From contig NC_081411.1 in the NCBI RefSeq assembly GCF_030272615.1, forward strand, positions 183,914,977 to 183,978,976: a stretch of DNA of 64,000 nt, read 5' to 3'. The notes beneath the pieces were generated by a model. It was not told the DNA's origin and ran no database searches. It saw nothing but the letters and a program-made list of their open reading frames with translations. Position 1 is the stretch's first letter, and each line of letters opens with the position of its first letter. This DNA comes from Cryptomeria japonica (taxonomy: Eukaryota; Streptophyta; Pinopsida; Cupressales; Cupressaceae). Made by a program: the position numbers and the translations under genes. Below are positions 10,675-23,890 of the stretch, in pieces.

Positions 10675-12426
10675 TGTAATTTCCCTCACCTAGTCTGATA
10701 TGAAATTTCAATTTTTGACCCCTTTGGAATTTTGTCAAACACTTGTCTTACAAGTGCTTAGCTTGCTGTTCTCAATTCAATTTTTTATAAGGGACATAGA
10801 TCACTCAAAACTTAATGAAGATCATCCATTAATAACCTGAAAATGAAGTGTGATGACCAAATGTAGTGTATAGACATCAATATATCACAAGTGAAGCTCA
10901 TAACATGATATCTATGAACATACATTTTGTCAAATAGATGTCATTCAACCTCAGAAAACTTGATCATACACAATGCAACCACAAACCACTTCAAACTTCA
11001 ATGGTTATCAAATGATTCTTGTTTTCAACAATAGGAGGACCATTTAAACATAATATGAATGTTGTGGGATGACCGAACAACACTACTTCACAAATATATA
11101 ATCATATGATTATAAAAGTGTTCATGAATTAATGGAACATTGGATATACATAACTACAAACAGTTGGCAAACATCTTCTAATATTGACACAGAGTAAGGT
11201 ATTCTTTTAATTGTTTATTCATGAGACAAATTCTTAACTACATAAATTGATTAAAACTATGCATCCATTCTGAGACACACATTTTCAGATCTATCTAAAG
11301 ACATTGACTAATATAATTATTCTAACCTCTGAAAATGCAGTATAGAATGGGCAATAAGGAACTGAGTGATCTACAATGATATGGGAAGCCAAATCAGTAG
11401 TCTTCAAGCCTTCCTGATATTGAAATATGTCATAAGAGGGACCGCCTTGTCTGCTATAAGTGATGCCTCAGAGATGTTGTCACTACTGTTAGATGTCTCC
11501 CAAATTGACTTTAACATAATCGGATTTTTCCTCCAATTGTAGTGCCTAACTCTTATGATGGTTTTTGAGCAAGGTGGAGTGTCTACGCATGAAGTCAAGG
11601 GTCCATGGAGATGGTGGACCAGGTCAGGTTTCGCCCCTCCAAACAAATAATATCCACACTTTTACCACCAATAAATGCCTAAAAAAGAATCGCCTTTTCC
11701 CCACCTTCAATCTGCAATCATCAATGGGCAAGATCGATGTACAAATGGAGATATATGAATCAAAATGTGGGTCTGCTACTGTTCAAGACCCTGTAGTGAT
11801 GACACTATTCATGACCCTTGTTCATAGCAAGGTGAAAATTCTTCGATCAGCCTTTGATTTTAAGAATTAAGTAGCCTTATTGCCAACAAGATATCGTTGT
11901 CTTCCTAGCTCAAGGGTATGCCTCCACTAGCAATCTCCTTCAAATCTGAAAAACCCTAGTAATCTGAAGTACACAAAATCTGATGTATATTTCTCCTTAG
12001 GGTCAAATTGAGAAGTTGAAGTAGCAACCGCTCAAGAGATCTTTCACCCTCTCAGTTATGCGATCAATGGGAGTTTCCGTTCCCAAAGACCCTTAGTCTA
12101 CAGACACCAACATGGTTCTACAAAACCAATTCAATCAACAATTCACAATTCAAGTCTCCTTCCCACACTTACCCTCTTCTATTTATCTTTTTTCATAACC
12201 CATCATGAAATCTTCTAGAATAGGGTAGGTACACTTTATTTATTTTATTGAGTGACCAATTTAATTATTATTTTATTTTTATACTTTAGTCACTTTTTAA
12301 TTAAATTAATTAAATATAGTGACTTTTTAATAATTAATTTATTTTAATGATTTTATAAGAAATTAATTTAATTAATTTCTCTTTATTACTCCTATTAGCC
12401 AAAAGGCTAAATTTGGGGAAATTACA
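10675..12426 (-). repeat. 3' LTR of the gag-protease element
   Basis: It begins TGTAATTTCCC and ends GGAAATTACA. It matches 14765-16505 throughout, with scattered substitutions and small indels. Short open stretches inside it have counterparts in the other LTR and are chance frames. Confidence 0.9.
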
Positions 12427-14751
12427 AATCCACTGCTCCTAAAATTGCTTGACCCCAAGCAATCTCCACTACTCAACCAAACACTCTAAAAAATATCACC
12501 ACCTAGATCCCAAATGAAAAACTATATAATGTCCCTGCGATCACTACACATCTCCCGCATCAACAACTAAGTCCACATAATCAAATCATATGCTGCAATA
12601 AATTGAATCTCATAAGGATCAATGAAAACATGTAGTGGGTCCCTCTTGCCCTTAAACTCAACCGGAGAGAAGCCACAATTCTTCCTATGTACCCTCAAAA
12701 TATGCCTCTAAAGCAAATCAACAACGTGAGGCTCAAATGTGTAACTATGAAGACTCCTCACTATGTACACCTATGATTTATCTGCCATGAAACATGCATG
12801 AATCTCTGAAGCACAATCATCACTATTAGAATGATCCAAATCATAGAGTGGGTTTTCCATCATCCAGAAAGCATCAATATCAAACAAATGATTATCCAAC
12901 AACATAAGCCCTTTCTACTATTCATCTTTCTTGTTGTTACCTTTGAATAAAGAGATAGCATGTAGGATGCCATCATCAATTCCCCTAAAAAAAAGTCTCT
13001 ATTGTTTGATTTGAACTTCATCTCCAACTTAGGTACATTGAAGGTAAACTCTTCAGTGTCTTGGAGCCATTTCATTCCCAAAACTACATCTGTTGCTCCC
13101 ATGTTGACCATATAGAAATTGCATATAATTCATAGTCATTCATTAACAAGGGAAGATCACCTATCTCTTTGGTGCACATGAGAGTGTATCCATCAACAAC
13201 CCTTACTCTGAATCCTTTGAAGTCCTCCACCTGAAACCTGCATCGAGCTACAAATCCTTCATCAATGAAATTCTACGTAGCTCTAGTGTCAAGCAAAGCT
13301 ATACAATGTTGCCCATTAACTGATCCTCTGAATCCAAAGGTAATTTCTCCTTGTTAATTAGCAAAAATAGCTAGAGGAGATAGGTTTCCATCCGGCTCAA
13401 ACTCCATAGCAACATTCTCATCCTGCTAATCTGAATTTTTAGAATTGAGTTCATCATAGTGCACCCACATAGCTCGATTTTCCTTCCCTTTAGGTCTCAA
13501 GGGATAATCATGTTCTCTAGTATAAGGCTTCTTGCACAAAAAAAAAAGTTTCTTCTTAATCAGCTCCTCTCATGTCTCCTCATCTATAATTGTTGCTGGT
13601 TTCTTTTTATCAACATTTTGTTGTGGTCTTTCTTGACTAGTTATAGGAGTTTCCTTATGAAAACTCTTGCTTCTAGGTGTCGTGAACTCCATGCTTCATG
13701 CTTTTTTCATGGCTTCTTGAAGAGCAGGCGGATCAAATGCTTTCAACCAACCTCTGAGTGGCTCCGTGAGTGCTTCCATGAACAAGACCACCAACCTTCT
13801 TTTGCTAATGCTAGACACCATAACAGACAATCTCTGAAACTCACCAATGTAAGTCTCTAAGTTACCCACCTACCTCAATTGTACTAGATCTCTGAAGTAT
13901 ATGTCTGGATCCTTGTGATCAAACCTCTCTATCAATCTGTCTATGAACTCTACATAGGTAGTGATGTGTATATGTCTGAGTGTGGTCAATCCATGATACC
14001 ACCACTCATGAGAAACACCCTACAAGTGTAAGGTGACAAATCTAATAGCATTCTCTTCAGGCATAGGATGCAATGACAAATAGTTGTCAAGATTTTGTAC
14101 CCATGATCTTGTTGTAAATTTGTCTCTCCTATCATAGTAAGGCATGGTGATTTTCCCAAGAGAATACTGATAGTCATTTCGCGCCAGAGTGTGGAAGTCA
14201 TTCCTTCCTCCACTTCTTCTACCCCTTTGATTCATGAACTGATCAAAGGACCACATCCCTCTCAAGTCATGAGGTAAAGTAGTATACTCAAGATATGCTT
14301 GTCATGCCTCATCCACATAGGTAACAACAACTATCTGATGTTGTTCTTCATGAGGAGTAAAGGAAGGAAATAGAGGTCTAGAGGTTGATCCTCTAGTGCA
14401 AGCATCATGTAGGGTAATAGCACTGTCTCTTGATCTATCTCTTGTTCTATCCACTTCATTACGACAGCCACTTCTACTATCTTCACCTAAGTTATTTTTC
14501 CTATTTTCTTCGGCTTGCTGATTCATTCTATGAAGCATTTGTGACATCACATCAATCAATGTGTCAAACTTCCACTCCATTACTGCATCTTTGTCTTCTT
14601 TGGCTATCTTTTCTTTGTCTTTCTCTCTTAATGCTTCAGATAAGGTGTCCACTTCTAGTACCTATGGAATATGAAATTGTTGTCTTCATTGTTCCCTATT
14701 GTATTACCTTATCTCCCTCTCAATCATCAATAACAAGATGTCAAGATGAAA
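12427..14751 (-). pseudogene. Gypsy-type gag and protease (broken)
   Basis: On the minus strand gag starts near 14652 (MDTLSEALREKDKEK, coiled coil). It passes through the Retrotrans_gag capsid fold with W, RF and F..L spacing (SWVQNLDNYLSLHPMPEENA near 14110-14050, FIDRLIERFDHKDP near 13950-13910, FMEALTEPLRGWLKAFDP near 13785-13735). It then has a degenerate Cys/His region (CKKPYTREHDYP). The protease site reads ALLDTRAT near 13300-13275 (usual D-S/T-G-A with Gly to Arg), followed by GATDVVLGMKWL near 13100. Several stops interrupt it. Nothing coding follows the protease. Confidence 0.8.
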
Positions 14752-14763
14752 GCTTTGATACCA
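14752..14763 (-). promoter_or_regulatory. Primer-binding site of the gag-protease element
   Basis: Read on the minus strand, TGGTATCAAAGC follows the LTR end by one or two bases. This is the plant initiator-Met tRNA primer site and fixes the element's orientation. Confidence 0.75.
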
Positions 14764-14764
14764 C

Positions 14765-16505
14765 TATAATGTCCCTCACCTAGTCTGATATGAAATTTCA
14801 GTTTTTGACCCCTTTAGAATTTCGCCAAACACTTGTCTTATAAGTGCTTATCTTGTTGTTCTCAATTCAGTTTGTTATAAGGGACATAGATCATTCAAAA
14901 CCTAATGAAGATCATCCATTAATAACCTGAAAAATGAAGTGTGATGACCAAATGTAGAGTATAGACAACAATCTATCACAAGTGAAGCTCATCACATGAT
15001 ATCTATGAACTGACATTTTGTCAAATAGATGTCATTCAACCTCAAAAAACTTGATCATACAAAATTCAGCCACAAATCACTTCAAACTTCAATGGTTATC
15101 AAATGATTCTTGTTTTCAACAATAGGAGGGCTATTTAAACATAATATGAATTCTATGGGATGACCGAACAACACTACTTCATAAATATATGATCATATGA
15201 TGATAAAAGTGTTCATGAATTAATGGAACAACATATAGACATAACTACAAACATCTTCTAATATTGACACCAAGAAAGGTATTATTTTGATTGTTTATTC
15301 ATGAGACAAAGTCTTAACTACATAAACTGATTACAACTATGCATTGATTATGAGACACTTTTTCAGATCTATCTAAAGACATTGACTAATATAATTATTC
15401 TAACCTCTTAAAATGAAGTATAGAATGGGAAATAAGGAACCTGATTGTTTTGCAATGATATGGGGAGCCAAATCAGTAGTCTTCAAGCCTTCTTGATATC
15501 GAAATATGCCATAAGAGGGTCTGCCTTGTCTACTGTAAATGATGCCTTAGAGATGTTGCTGTCACTGATGTTAGATGTTTCCTAGATTGACTTTGACCTG
15601 ATTAGATTTTTTCTCCAATTGTAGTTCCTAACTCTTATGATAGTTTTTGAGCAAGGTGGAGTGTCTAAGCATGAAGTCAAGGGTCCATAGATATGGCGGA
15701 CCAGGTCAGGTTTTACCCCTCCAAACAAATAATATCTACACTTTTACCATCAATAAATGCCTAAAAAAGAATTGCCTTTTCCCCACCTTCAATCTGCAAT
15801 CATTAATGGGCAAGATCAATGAACAAATGGAGAGACATGAGTCAAAATTTGGGTCTGCTACTATTCACGACACTGTAGCGACAACACTATTCACGACCCC
15901 TATTCACAACAAGGTAAAAAGCCTTCGATCTGCCTCTGATTTACATAATTAAGTCGCCTTATTGCCAACATGATATGGTTGTCTTCCTAGCTCAATGGTA
16001 TGCCTCTACTAGCAATCTCCTTCAAATCAGAAAAACCCTGGTAATCTGAAGTACACACAATTTGATGTATATTTCTCCTTAGGCCCAAATTGAGAAGCTA
16101 AAGTACTTCTCGCTCTCTCAAGAAACCCCTCGAGAGATATTTCACCCTCTCAGTTATGCGATCAATGGGAGTTTCCATTCCCAAAGATCCTTAGTTTGCA
16201 GACACCAACTTGGTTCTACAAAACCAATTCAAGTCTCTTTCCCACACTTACCCTCTTCTATTTATCTTTTTTCATAACCCATCATGAAAGCTTCTAGAAG
16301 AGGGTAGGTACACTTTATTTATTTTATTGATTAATTTAATTATTATTTTATTTTTATACCTTAGTCACTTTTTAATTATTTATTAATTAAATATAAAGTC
16401 ACTTTTTAATAATTAATTTATTTTAATGACTTTATAAGAAATTAATTTAATTAATTTCTCCTTATTACTCCTATTAGCTAGAAGGCTAAAATTGGGGACA
16501 TTACA
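14765..16505 (-). repeat. 5' LTR of the gag-protease element
   Basis: It is the partner of 10675-12426. Its inner end reads TATAAT where the other copy has TGTAAT, so the terminal dinucleotide has mutated. The outer end is ATTACA followed by the CTCTG target duplication. Confidence 0.9.
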
Positions 16506-16510
16506 CTCTG

Positions 16511-18061
16511 CCACCACAAATTACCTTATAGGCTTCTCCTTTTTCCTCTTCTCAATTCCACGAGTTGATACTACTGGCTTGGGCTTGGGTACAGGTACCA
16601 ACTTCTTCAATCCGGAGGGAGGTGTAGATATTTTAGGCTTTTCCTTGGGCTTCTTTAGAAGGGAGGATACTGGCTTGGGTTGTGACTTGATTACATCCTC
16701 TTCCCTCGATATGTTTTGACCTCTTGCCCTCTGCATGAATTCCCTCATCAATCCCATCTAGTATACATCATCTTAGACTTCCTTCCTGATTTTCCTATTT
16801 TTGGCTAGTTGAATGAATTTGGTATACAGTTCAAGGCTCTTCCCTGGATAGGTTCCAAACCTTAGCTCCTTTTTCTCCACCGGTTATCTTAATATATGTT
16901 GTTCATAGGCATCAATAATATTTGCATCAACCTCATACCCCATGGGCATGATCCATATAGTCCTTGGCTTAACTGCTTCTATTAGGAATTGATCTTTATA
17001 AACCATAAAGCAAATGGTGTGCTCATACTTCTCCACTATGGATTTGGGGATTCTCTCTCCACTATTCATAGTGGCTTGGAAATTTTTGAAATAATCCCTT
17101 AGGGTGGTTTTTCTCATAATATTGTCACCAATTCCCATCAACCCTTCCTTTATTTGCATGGCCACCAATTCATAATAAGCCCATTGGACTTTCCCAACAC
17201 TGGGAATCTCATTCTTAAAGTATAGGCAAAACAAATAATAAGGGAGCCAAACTTGAAGGTTTTCTGTTTATCTAGCTTAATTTTATTCAAGTTGCTTAAC
17301 AACTCTCTCAAAATAACTACACAAAGGTTATACCTTTTGTCTTCTTTAAGAATTTGATATCATGAAAAATTTGCAAAACCAGAGATCGAGTTTTGCCTAC
17401 TTGATTGATAAACGTTATAACCAAACACCATTAATGAAAATCTGACATAATGCTCAAGGATGCCACTGATAATCATTGCCATGTCAAATTTTGAACCAGT
17501 AGTGTCTATCACAATGCTATTCTGTACCTTCTTCAGTCTGGGTACTTCATCAGTTGCACTCAGGCATGTTACTACTTGGATCACATGCTTGGTGATCTTA
17601 TAGGGTGTGTCCAACCATATGAATTCATCATGGACCCTTCTTAGGACATACCAGATCCATTCCACTTCATCAAACGTCAGGAAATGGATGAACTGCATGG
17701 AACCCTTATCCTGAAGAATCTTATATCCTAGTTTCAAGTTTCCCAAGCTGTCTTCCAAATGATTGTTATATAGGGATAACATATTTGCACTACCAATCTC
17801 CTTAATATCACAATGAATGTATTCCCTAATGTCTTCATTGTGAAGAATACCGTATGGAACAAAAGAAAATTCTCCTTCTGAATCATCTTCAATAGACTTG
17901 AAAGGATGTTTCTTAAAAAATGGCCTTTCCCAATCCAAGATCTCAACAACTAGAGGGGTAGCAATTCTAGATGCATATGCCATTTTGAACTTATGGTTTG
18001 AAATAGATAGCTCATGAAATGGATAAATATCATTGATTCTGAACCAGATGCAAGAAATCAC
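16511..18061 (-). pseudogene. Accessory non-pol reading frame of the host element (broken)
   Basis: The minus strand is open from 18061 to 17360 (233 residues; FKMAYASRIATPLVVEILDWERPFF, later EVEWIWYVLRRVHDEFIWLD and FGYNVYQSSRQNS). After stops it resumes at 17234-16884 (VGKVQWAYYELVAMQIKEG) and 16757-16511 (a KPKPV-rich linker). No RT, integrase, protease or zinc motif is present. Frames of this look accompany gag-like genes in gymnosperm LTR elements, by my recollection of the family; their role is not known. It lies downstream of the zinc-knuckle region and continues across the nested element at 10674. Confidence 0.6.
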
Positions 18062-18399
18062 CTTCTGATCATCAAAAGCTCGTATTTCACTATCAAATCA
18101 CTTTTTCTTGTTGCTCTTCTCTATTCTCTCATTTGCATTATGAAGATTGAACCTTTAAAATGCCTTTTTAACCTCTGAAAACCTAATCCTATGGTGTAAT
18201 AAATGCTTCAACCAATTACCTTCATCTTTCATGAAATCGCCTACTAGAGAATAAAATTTTCATAAAATCTTCTGCATAACATCTACATGCATGACCTACA
18301 CCTTTTGCAACCTTCCAAAATCAGTTACAAATCTCTAAAGAGGGGGCTCTATGGATTTTCATGAAAAACTCCCCCTAAGGACAAAAAGGTGTAGTTACC

Positions 18400-19026
18400 A
18401 GATGAGGTTCCATCCTTGGATGCAGGTGTGGAGGCATTCTGCACATTAGGATCTTCTTTCTTAACCCACATCTTCTTACGTTGATCTTTGATTCCATCTA
18501 CTTTTGCTTTGCCTTTCTCATCTGATTTGTTCTTGTTTACTGGACCATTATTCCTACTTTTGCAATATTTTGCAATGTGGCCTCATTTTTTACATGCATG
18601 ACAAACACCATTTCTCTACATAGGTATGAAATTCATCTGATTTGGTCCCACACTACATTGGTTAGAGATATTTCCAAACTTCCCACAAGCATAGCATATC
18701 TTATTCTGAAAAGCGTTCATCGTTTTGTACATGTTTGATTTGTGACCAAAGTTGTTGCATTTGAAACATTGATGGGTAAAGGCCAAAACATTATTCATCA
18801 TATTATTCATCATCCCATTATCTGTCCTACTTTTGTATTGAATTACCATATGATTGAATCTATTGCAAGTAAAATATCCACCCTTGAATTTATAAGCATT
18901 AGGTTATCTTACCAGAGGTTTCTTTCTCTTTTGATGATTAGGTTTTGCATTGCTCTATCCTGAACTAGAGGATTCTCCTTTATGAAATCCAAGCCCTCTT
19001 GTATCTTTTCCATGTCTTTGACTATC
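18400..19026 (-). pseudogene. Zinc-knuckle part of the host element gag (broken)
   Basis: On the minus strand three Cys/His modules follow each other. CFKCNNFGHKSNMYK (near 18770-18725) has its last Cys changed to Tyr, CYACGKFGNISNQC (near 18695-18655) has His changed to Asn, and CHACKKxGHIAKYC (near 18610-18565) contains a stop. A Lys-rich tail follows. All three modules are damaged, so nucleic-acid binding is unlikely. The frame continues to the right across the nested Gypsy element: the text up to 19026 joins that from 30956. Confidence 0.75.
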
Positions 19027-20543
19027 TGGTGCAGGAGCACCTCATGACTATTTAATAAGAGAAATAAAAGCTAAAGGACACACATGAGAATGTGACCTTT
19101 CAATCTATGTAATAGGGTAGTCTTGTTTGTTTGATGTTTGATTTGTTTGTAATAAACGCTACCTTGTTACCCAATGACATGGATTTGGAAAATTGATAAG
19201 ACACCATGGGAATATGGGCCTAGGGGTATTTGGTTGAGTATTTTTCTAGGTGTTTATGTGTTGGAGATGTCTTAGAAAGGTTTAATGTCAAAAAGTTGCT
19301 CAAACTTGACAACTTTGTTGACAACTTTTAATGACAACTTCTGGTTGCAAAAAGCAACTTCTTTCCAACTGTCACCTCAGTTAAAAAAGTGGTTGATAAC
19401 CATTGAGGAAGGTATAAAATTTCATCTCCAATCATCATTGAATTAGGAGAGGAGGGGAGAACAATTTTGTAAACTTTGGCATAATTGAAATAATAGATTT
19501 CAGAGAATTCCCTGCAATTCAGTTATTCTACATGGTGTCCCGTACTGTATGATAGTTTTTGAATTAGTAAACCAGTGGGATGTGTTAGAGTGGCCAATCA
19601 CCTTTCAGATACATCAATTATGAGGTCCTAATTCACCAAGACAAGAAAGAAATCGACAAATTTGTGGAAGTGTTCTAGATTTGACAGTTTTGTCTAGGGT
19701 TTGCAAAGAAATGGCCTTACCTTGCTGATCCTTCATTTGTGGTTCATAGATTTGGAGGAGATGCAAGTATGGCCAATTTATTTTAGGATTTTAAAGGCCT
19801 TTTGCAGGTTAGGACCACTTTGAGGTGAGGTTTTGATGCATTAAGGTGGGCAACTCCATGTGGCCACCGACAAGTGTAAGCAAACAGGTCTCACATCAGG
19901 GGTTAAAGGTTTGATCATGACCTAAGGATTAGGAATTGGTGTACTTTCAATGGATTAAGAGTATTCCTTGAGCTTTTTTGGTGAGTTAAGGTATGTGTCT
20001 ACACACTCCTTTGAAAAATAGGCATAATTGGGCTATACCGGTCCCCTAACCACAGTAGGGTTTGGATTCTTGTGTTCCCTATCAGTAAGAACCTTTAGGA
20101 TATGTTTTGTAACTGCCAAAAGGGTATCCAAATCCAGGATTTTTTGTCTAGTCTTTTGGAGAAACAAAGAGTTAAGTGTCGAAAACTGGTCTGGCAGGGC
20201 TACTAGGTTTTGTAGACGTTGTTGCAGTAATTATCCAAACCGGTATAGGGAACTTGAACTCAATGATTGAGGGAGGTCTCTCTGACCTAGGGGACTTCAA
20301 ATAAAACCTTCATTAGCCATTTTTGCATTGGATAAGGGACCAAAACATTATTGACCATAAAGACTTCGTATTGGTAAATCAGAGAGACCTTGTACTGGTA
20401 GTCTTTTGTTTAGAGAAAGGGATGTGGGACTTGTCAAACTCATGTTCCTTAATTCCTGAAGTGTTGTGTGATTTCTAGGGTCCTTGGTGTGTTCTTGGAT
20501 TATGGGAACATATCCTATACTGGCACTAGGACTCTCTGCATCA
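19027..20543 (+). repeat. Gypsy 5' LTR
   Basis: It matches 29432-30950 from end to end with scattered substitutions and one-base indels. It includes the shared phrase around 'ttgacaactttgttgacaac' and the repeated phrase 'ccttgtactggtagtc'. Confidence 0.92.
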
Positions 20544-20545
20544 GA

Positions 20546-20560
20546 TTGGTATCAGAGTGA
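20546..20560 (+). promoter_or_regulatory. Gypsy primer-binding site
   Basis: TTGGTATCAGAGTGA begins two bases after the 5' LTR and matches the initiator tRNA-Met primer site. The sequence is cut by an insertion five bases later. Confidence 0.75.
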
Positions 20561-23434
20561 AGGAGTGTGAGGCCCCACCCCAACTCAGTCTAACATTTCA
20601 GTGGTTTTTATGTTGAGACTATTATGGATGCTTTATTTTTATGAATTGTGGATTAAGAACTTATATGAGTCCATGATTTGGATAACATTGCTATATGTTG
20701 ATGCTTCATTTATATGCTTATGATATAGAACTCTACATGATTTTTGAATAGGATGAAATTGCAGTGATATATGTTGTTATTGGATTTGTAGGACTTTACT
20801 ATGATGATAGAAATAGGATGTATGTCTTATGCCTAGATCAAATTATGAGAATTAGGATAATTGCTTATGTGAAATTACTTGGATATAAGATGTATTAAAT
20901 TGTTCAAATGTAAATTGTATGCAAGTGTTTGATGTGTACTATTATTCTTGTGTTTTATATTATATGAGGTTATTTGAAGTTACTAATGTGTAATTGAGAT
21001 GCACAGGAAGTTATCCATGTGACCATGTAAATATTACGGAGAACCAAACCTAGACCTATGTATGTTTGTAAAACCAGGGTTTGTCTATTTGGAGAGACAA
21101 CACCCCATTTGTGTCATATTTTATTTGTAATAGTAAATGATGCATGTGTGTTAAATGTTATTTAATTGATTTATGTAAATCCAACAAGAGACACGATTTC
21201 ATGTATAATTTTGTAAAAGTATTTTCCTTGTGTCACTTGACACATGTGTGGATTTATGTTTGAGTTTTTAAATTTGTCTCTTGGAGGGAAATTGTTTAAT
21301 TATAGCTTTTTCAATTAATGTAATGTGATTCCATAAATGCCTTGGGTAAAGAATCTTTGGGATGGTCAACATAGGTTTAACCCGAAAATAAACTTCAGAG
21401 GGGTTAAAAAAGGGTTAAATGGACACCTAGGGGTAGTTTGATAGGGTTTCCTAAAGCCCATAAGGTATACCTAAGGATTAGGGGTAATTTTAGGCAAGTT
21501 TCTACTCCCATGTGACCTTTTAGACACCCTAAAAAGTGACTTTTCTAAGTTGTGCGAAAATTGAAATTAGAAGACTTGAACTAAGTTGTAAACCCTCCTT
21601 TTCGAATGAGAGTTCCCTTTCCCATTTTACCTTACCTTCTGTTTTAGTTTTTAGAAACTAGTGAGAACTCTCACAAAGGGCTTCTTAAGAAAGAATTAGA
21701 AAATTAGTGGGTAATCACCCACTCTCCATTTTTGGAGACACAAGAATTTTGAAAAGAAAAGGATAGATTTGGGATTTAGAATTTGGCTAAGGGTGGAAAG
21801 AAAAGACTTGTAGAATTGGGCTGCTCATCCTCAACAAAACTAGCTTACCTTTGGGCAGTTTAAGGTTGGTTCTACTTTTCTTGTAATGTTTTCTTATCGC
21901 ATGTTGTTTTGAAAGAAATGCTTGTGTTAAAGACTAGTTTTTCTTGCATGTATTTCTTGGAAATTTATTTGGTGATTTGTGCTTATGCAATGTATGTGTT
22001 TTGGGAGTAATCAAGACCTCCTACTCTTGGGAGAAAGGATGGTCTTGTGGGTGGTAGAAGTGACAGCCCTCGAGTGAGAGGCTCTCATTATGAGAGTGAT
22101 CACAAGGGATTTTTTGTGACCCTTATTGCATGACTTGTTTATGCATTGGGGGTCATAAGGAGGGAAATAAGGCATGAATGCCTTGGGGGGGCATAAGGAA
22201 TATGGGGTTGTTATACTTGGTGTATTTGGTTTGCCATGAGGTGGCTATATGTTTTACCATACTTGCAGTGTCCTCAGGGTACTTGGTCCACTACCACCCT
22301 TGAAAGGACATCACAATGAGCGGTGTAGTGTAGCCTAGTTTGGGGATTATGTTTGAGTTTGTGTATTTTCTGTCTTTTGTGTTTGCATGTGTGTTACCTA
22401 TCTAGGGCTTGGTTCTTCGAGCTCGGGGGTGGCTACCAGTTAGCCTAGGCTGGGAGGTGAGCTCTCCATGGTCATAGCTTTTGATTTAATGCAGGTTGTT
22501 GGAAGGAAGGAATAGGACATGTAGATATGGCTGGAGTTATTTCTTGCAGAAAAATATTGTAAATGTAATTAATGTTCTTTGAAAGTTCTCACTTAATTGA
22601 AAGGAGAGACCTATTTGTAAAGTGACAATATAGACTTGGGAATATGTTTAAAGTTATGTAACATTTATTCATGCAATACTGCAGAAAAGAAAGAAGAAAC
22701 TTTGGTTTAGTTTGCTAAATTTCTGAAAGATAACATTGTTGTGTTTTAAGATATTTTGATAAGAAAGCGATTTATTAATTCCTTCTACGCATTTAAAACA
22801 AATATTAGGAAAGAAATGAATTTGATTTGCATGCATGTAGGAGGCTGAAAATAAAAGCATTTAGATCAATCCATGAAAATGTAAAAGTCATTTTATTTTA
22901 TTCTGTGATTTTATTTTTTTTAAATTTGCAGAAAATAAGAGCAAAGATTTTATAGCCATCTCTAAGGTTTCTAGATTAATAAAATATAGCTATATTTAGT
23001 TGCTGTTAATATTATTAAAATTTGTCATTTAAATAGTTGCTATAGAATTATACAAGTCTGTCAATTTATTTATTGCAAAAAATGAAAATGATAATCTATT
23101 ATAGAATTATTTAAATAGAATTTAGATTTATTTAGCTGCTGGTAAATGTATTAAATTTAGTCATTTATATAGTTGAAGTTAGAATTTATTAAATACTGAC
23201 ATTGTTTATATGCAGAAAATAACAGCTACAGTAAACAGTTTAAATAAAATAATAAAATAACTTTAATTTTGCTGTAAGTGAATCAGAATTTAAATAATCC
23301 ATCTATTTTATCTTTGCATCTAGGAAATTGACGAGAAGAAATAAATCAAAAGGAAACAATATAATACTTCAGTATTATGTTCGAATACATACCTGAAATC
23401 AAAATACTATGGTCTATTCATTACATAATTTCTG

Positions 23435-23614
<180 letters not shown>

Positions 23615-23674
23615 ATTTTATCTTTAAAAAAAAAAAGAAGAAAAAAAAATATAAATAAATAAATTTTTAAGGGG

Positions 23675-23890
23675 GGGGAGGGGCGAACACTTTGCAACGC
23701 ACAGTGATCGGCGGGGCTGAACACTATGCAATGCACAGTGGACGGCGGAGCCGCACACTCTGCATTGCACAGTGGTCAGCGGTGCTGCATACTGTGCACT
23801 GCACAGTGGACGGCAGTGCCGCACACTGTGCACTGCACAGTGGGCGATGGGGCCGAACACTGTGCAATGCACAATGGGTGGCCATGGCTG
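23675..23890. repeat. 34-bp GC-rich minisatellite
   Basis: The start word GCACAGTG (last unit GCACAATG) recurs at 23699, 23733, 23767, 23801, 23835 and 23869, an exact 34-bp spacing. Each unit varies around GCACAGTGGACGGCGG followed by a GC-rich part and ACACTGTGCA. Because 34 is not a multiple of three, all frames cycle through the unit, which explains open frames on both strands. It stands out strongly against the AT-rich surroundings. Confidence 0.92.

Larger units (their letters stand above)
10675..16505 (-). mobile_element. Gag-protease-only Gypsy-like LTR element (non-autonomous), nested
   Basis: Two direct LTRs, 10675-12426 (1752 bp) and 14765-16505 (1741 bp), have inverted ends TGTAAT...ATTACA and flank only 2.3 kb. 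The flanks are both CTCTG (10670-10674 and 16506-16510), a perfect 5-bp target duplication. On the minus strand the interior gives a primer-binding site, a Gypsy-type gag and an aspartic protease, but no RT, RNase H or integrase. It interrupts the proline/lysine-rich region of the host element's accessory frame. Confidence 0.88.

Noticed and set aside
11565-11870. 101-residue frame repeated at 15647-15952
   Set aside because: The pair exists because both lie at the same place in the two LTRs of one element; LTR text, not a conserved gene.
20028-20270. 80-residue frame inside the Gypsy LTR
   Set aside because: It lies within the LTR and the partner LTR breaks it with indels; no domain.
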